A stretch of 64,000 nucleotides of DNA. Source: Candidatus Syntropharchaeum butanivorans (lineage in GTDB: Archaea; Halobacteriota; Syntropharchaeia; Syntropharchaeales; Syntropharchaeaceae). How positions within the stretch are numbered: position 1 is the first letter of the stretch; each line of letters begins with the position of its first letter. Position numbers and translations under genes: made by a program. The notes under the pieces were generated by a model. That model saw only the letters and a program-made list of their open reading frames with translations. It made no database searches and was not told where the DNA came from. The DNA lies in the NCBI GenBank assembly GCA_001766825.1, contig LYOR01000001.1, forward strand, positions 223,746-287,745, given 5' to 3'. Positions 62,794 through 64,000 of this stretch are shown here, piece after piece.

Positions 62794-63591
62794 ATGAGAT
62801 TTCCTGCCGTTGCCGGACAGTTCTATCCTGGGGAGGCTGATGAGCTGATACGGTTGATAAAGGATCTTTTCAGCGGTATCACAATCAGTCCGGATGGGAC
62901 GATAAAAGGGGCCGTTGTACCGCATGCAGGATACATCTACTCAGGACGGGTTGCAGCCACGGTATTTGCAAGACTTCCCGCTGCTGATACATTCATCATC
63001 ACCTGCCCGAACCATCATGGTCTTGGATCTGTTGTTGCCGCATCCCGGGATGTATGGAGAACTCCCTTAGGAGATGTGGAGGTAGACCTTGAGATGGTTG
63101 ATGCACTTGCTAAGAGGATCATCGATCTTGATGAGACCGCACATAGATATGAACACGCCTGTGAGGTTCAGCTACCATTCCTACAGTACTTATTTGAGGA
63201 TTTCAGGATATTACCGGTCTCAATTGGGCTAAGGGATGAGAAGACCGCGATGGAGGTTGGGCTTGAACTCAAGGATGCGATTGATGCGACAGGGAAAAAG
63301 GTCGTGATCCTTGCATCAAGTGATTTTACCCATTATGAGCCGGATAGGGTGGCAAGAGTAAAGGATGAGTATGTGATTGAGCCAATTCTTCGGCTTGATA
63401 GGGGGGAGTTCTACCGCAGGATATATGAGCGCGGAGTGAGTGCCTGTGGTGTGGACCCGATCGGTGCGATGCTCACCGCAACCCGGGCCATGGGAGCAAG
63501 AGAGGGGGAGCTTCTCATGTATGCAACAAGCGGGGATGTGAGCGGCGATTACACATCGGTTGTGGGATATGCAGGGATTGTGATCAGATAG
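62794..63591 (+). CDS. MEMO1-family protein (AmmeMemoRadiSam protein B)
   Basis: This is a MEMO1/extradiol-dioxygenase-fold protein of 265 residues. The conserved start MRFPAVAGQFYPGEADELIR, VPHAGYIYSGRVAATVF near 44, and SSDFTHYEPD near 174 identify it. The family occurs with a radical-SAM enzyme and an AMMECR1 protein in archaea; neither partner is in the window. It begins three bases after hisG. Function is unsettled. Confidence 0.9.
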   Translation: MRFPAVAGQFYPGEADELIRLIKDLFSGITISPDGTIKGAVVPHAGYIYSGRVAATVFARLPAADTFIITCPNHHGLGSVVAASRDVWRTPLGDVEVDLEMVDALAKRIIDLDETAHRYEHACEVQLPFLQYLFEDFRILPVSIGLRDEKTAMEVGLELKDAIDATGKKVVILASSDFTHYEPDRVARVKDEYVIEPILRLDRGEFYRRIYERGVSACGVDPIGAMLTATRAMGAREGELLMYATSGDVSGDYTSVVGYAGIVIR

Positions 63592-63600
63592 CTTATATTA
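63592..63600 (+). promoter_or_regulatory. TATA-like element before the last gene
   Basis: TTATATTAA lies about 42-50 bases before the ATG of the truncated KaiC/RadA-like gene, with GGGAG close to that ATG. Confidence 0.4.
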
Positions 63601-63641
63601 ATCCTCATCGATTAGGTTATTAAAGTGGGGGCAAAGGGAGA

Positions 63642-64000
63642 ATGCTCAAGCCAACCGGTATTTACCTGCTTGACGCAATCATGCGAGGGGGTTTTCCAGC
63701 CGGATCTCTCGTATACTTTATAGCAGATCCGGACTCAATGGCAGAGGTGTTTCTATACCAGTTTACCTCTTCAAGGAGGACATATTATATCACAACCGCA
63801 AGAAAACCAGAGTATCTCAGGATGAATATCAGTTCGATCGGGTGTGTGAAGGACCTGGGAGAGGTTATCTTCATCGATGTATACAGCAGGTACTACCTCA
63901 ATGGTGCCGGGGGTGGCAGGAACGATGAAGAGATCATCGAATGGATTGAGGAGACGCTTGAAAAGATAAGAGATGAGGAAAGAGGGCAGGAGTTTAATAT
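63642..64000 (+). CDS. KaiC/RadA-like protein, 3' truncated by the window
   Basis: The first 119 residues of a RecA-superfamily protein are visible. The N-terminus PTGIYLLDAIMRGGFPAGSL resembles the GLD...GGGIP.GS lead-in of KaiC/RadA proteins, and a strand EVIFIDVYSRYY follows later. The Walker A loop, which should read GxxGSGKT, reads VYFIADPDSMAEV, so nucleotide binding is doubtful. GGGAG precedes the ATG. Such degenerate RadA-like paralogues are common in archaea; the role is unknown. Confidence 0.65.
   Translation, partial: MLKPTGIYLLDAIMRGGFPAGSLVYFIADPDSMAEVFLYQFTSSRRTYYITTARKPEYLRMNISSIGCVKDLGEVIFIDVYSRYYLNGAGGGRNDEEIIEWIEETLEKIRDEERGQEFN

Overview
The window looks like a chromosomal segment of a methanogen-related euryarchaeon, most likely the Syntrophoarchaeia/ANME-1 type (inference). 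The evidence is archaeal RNase P RNA, TATA-type promoters, archaeal Dph2 and archaeal-type PEP carboxylase. It also carries methanofuran biosynthesis genes (mfnA, mfnF) and a large HdrABC/MvhD/F420-dehydrogenase-type operon. A 3-hydroxyacyl-CoA dehydrogenase and an AMP-forming acyl-CoA synthetase hint at fatty-acyl or alkane oxidation rather than plain methanogenesis.

Region 1 (1-18.7 kb) is a defence island. After a truncated HAD phosphatase and a decayed ISH6-type transposase comes a leftward BREX operon of type 1 order: brxL, brxA, brxB, brxC, pglX, pglZ. PglX is split between its methyltransferase half (8999-10942) and its target-recognition half (4316-6184). An OLD-family ATPase/TOPRIM gene and a TumA/TumE-like toxin-antitoxin pair lie between the halves. 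The island is bounded by a perfect 112-bp direct repeat (1495-1606 and 18542-18653), and IS and gene relics lie at its edges.

Region 2 (18.7-26.7 kb) starts with lysA. It continues with an accessory stretch of minus-strand genes: an unknown protein, a hairpin-rich repeat, an FMN-reductase-like protein, a nuclease-like protein and a 1,267-aa STAND-type NTPase. The gaps between the last three hold integron attC-like sites whose end boxes match cassette logic. No integrase is visible.

Region 3 (26.7-40.5 kb) is mostly housekeeping: rnz, mfnF, a TraB-family membrane protein, a site-2 protease, a phosphatase, truA, dph2, mfnA, trpB2-trpD-trpF, nadC, tRNA-Leu, an unknown archaeal protein and a DRG-type GTPase.

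Region 4 (40.5-47.3 kb) mixes hairpin arrays and IS relics with rnpB, an acyl-CoA synthetase, pyrE, a membrane protein, tRNA-Ser, 3-hydroxyacyl-CoA dehydrogenase and a frameshifted gene. The hairpin modules recur in several places as short stems with three-base loops and compensating stem changes.

Region 5 (47.3-64 kb) holds a leftward operon mvhD, fdhB/frhB, hdrC, hdrB, hdrA, hdrA, hdrC, hdrB, purS, purB. One HdrA has lost its N-terminal cysteine motifs. Rightward genes follow: a MiaB-like methylthiotransferase, ppcA, hisG, a MEMO1-family protein and a truncated KaiC/RadA-like gene.

All calls come from reading translated sequence and motifs by eye; no database search was run.
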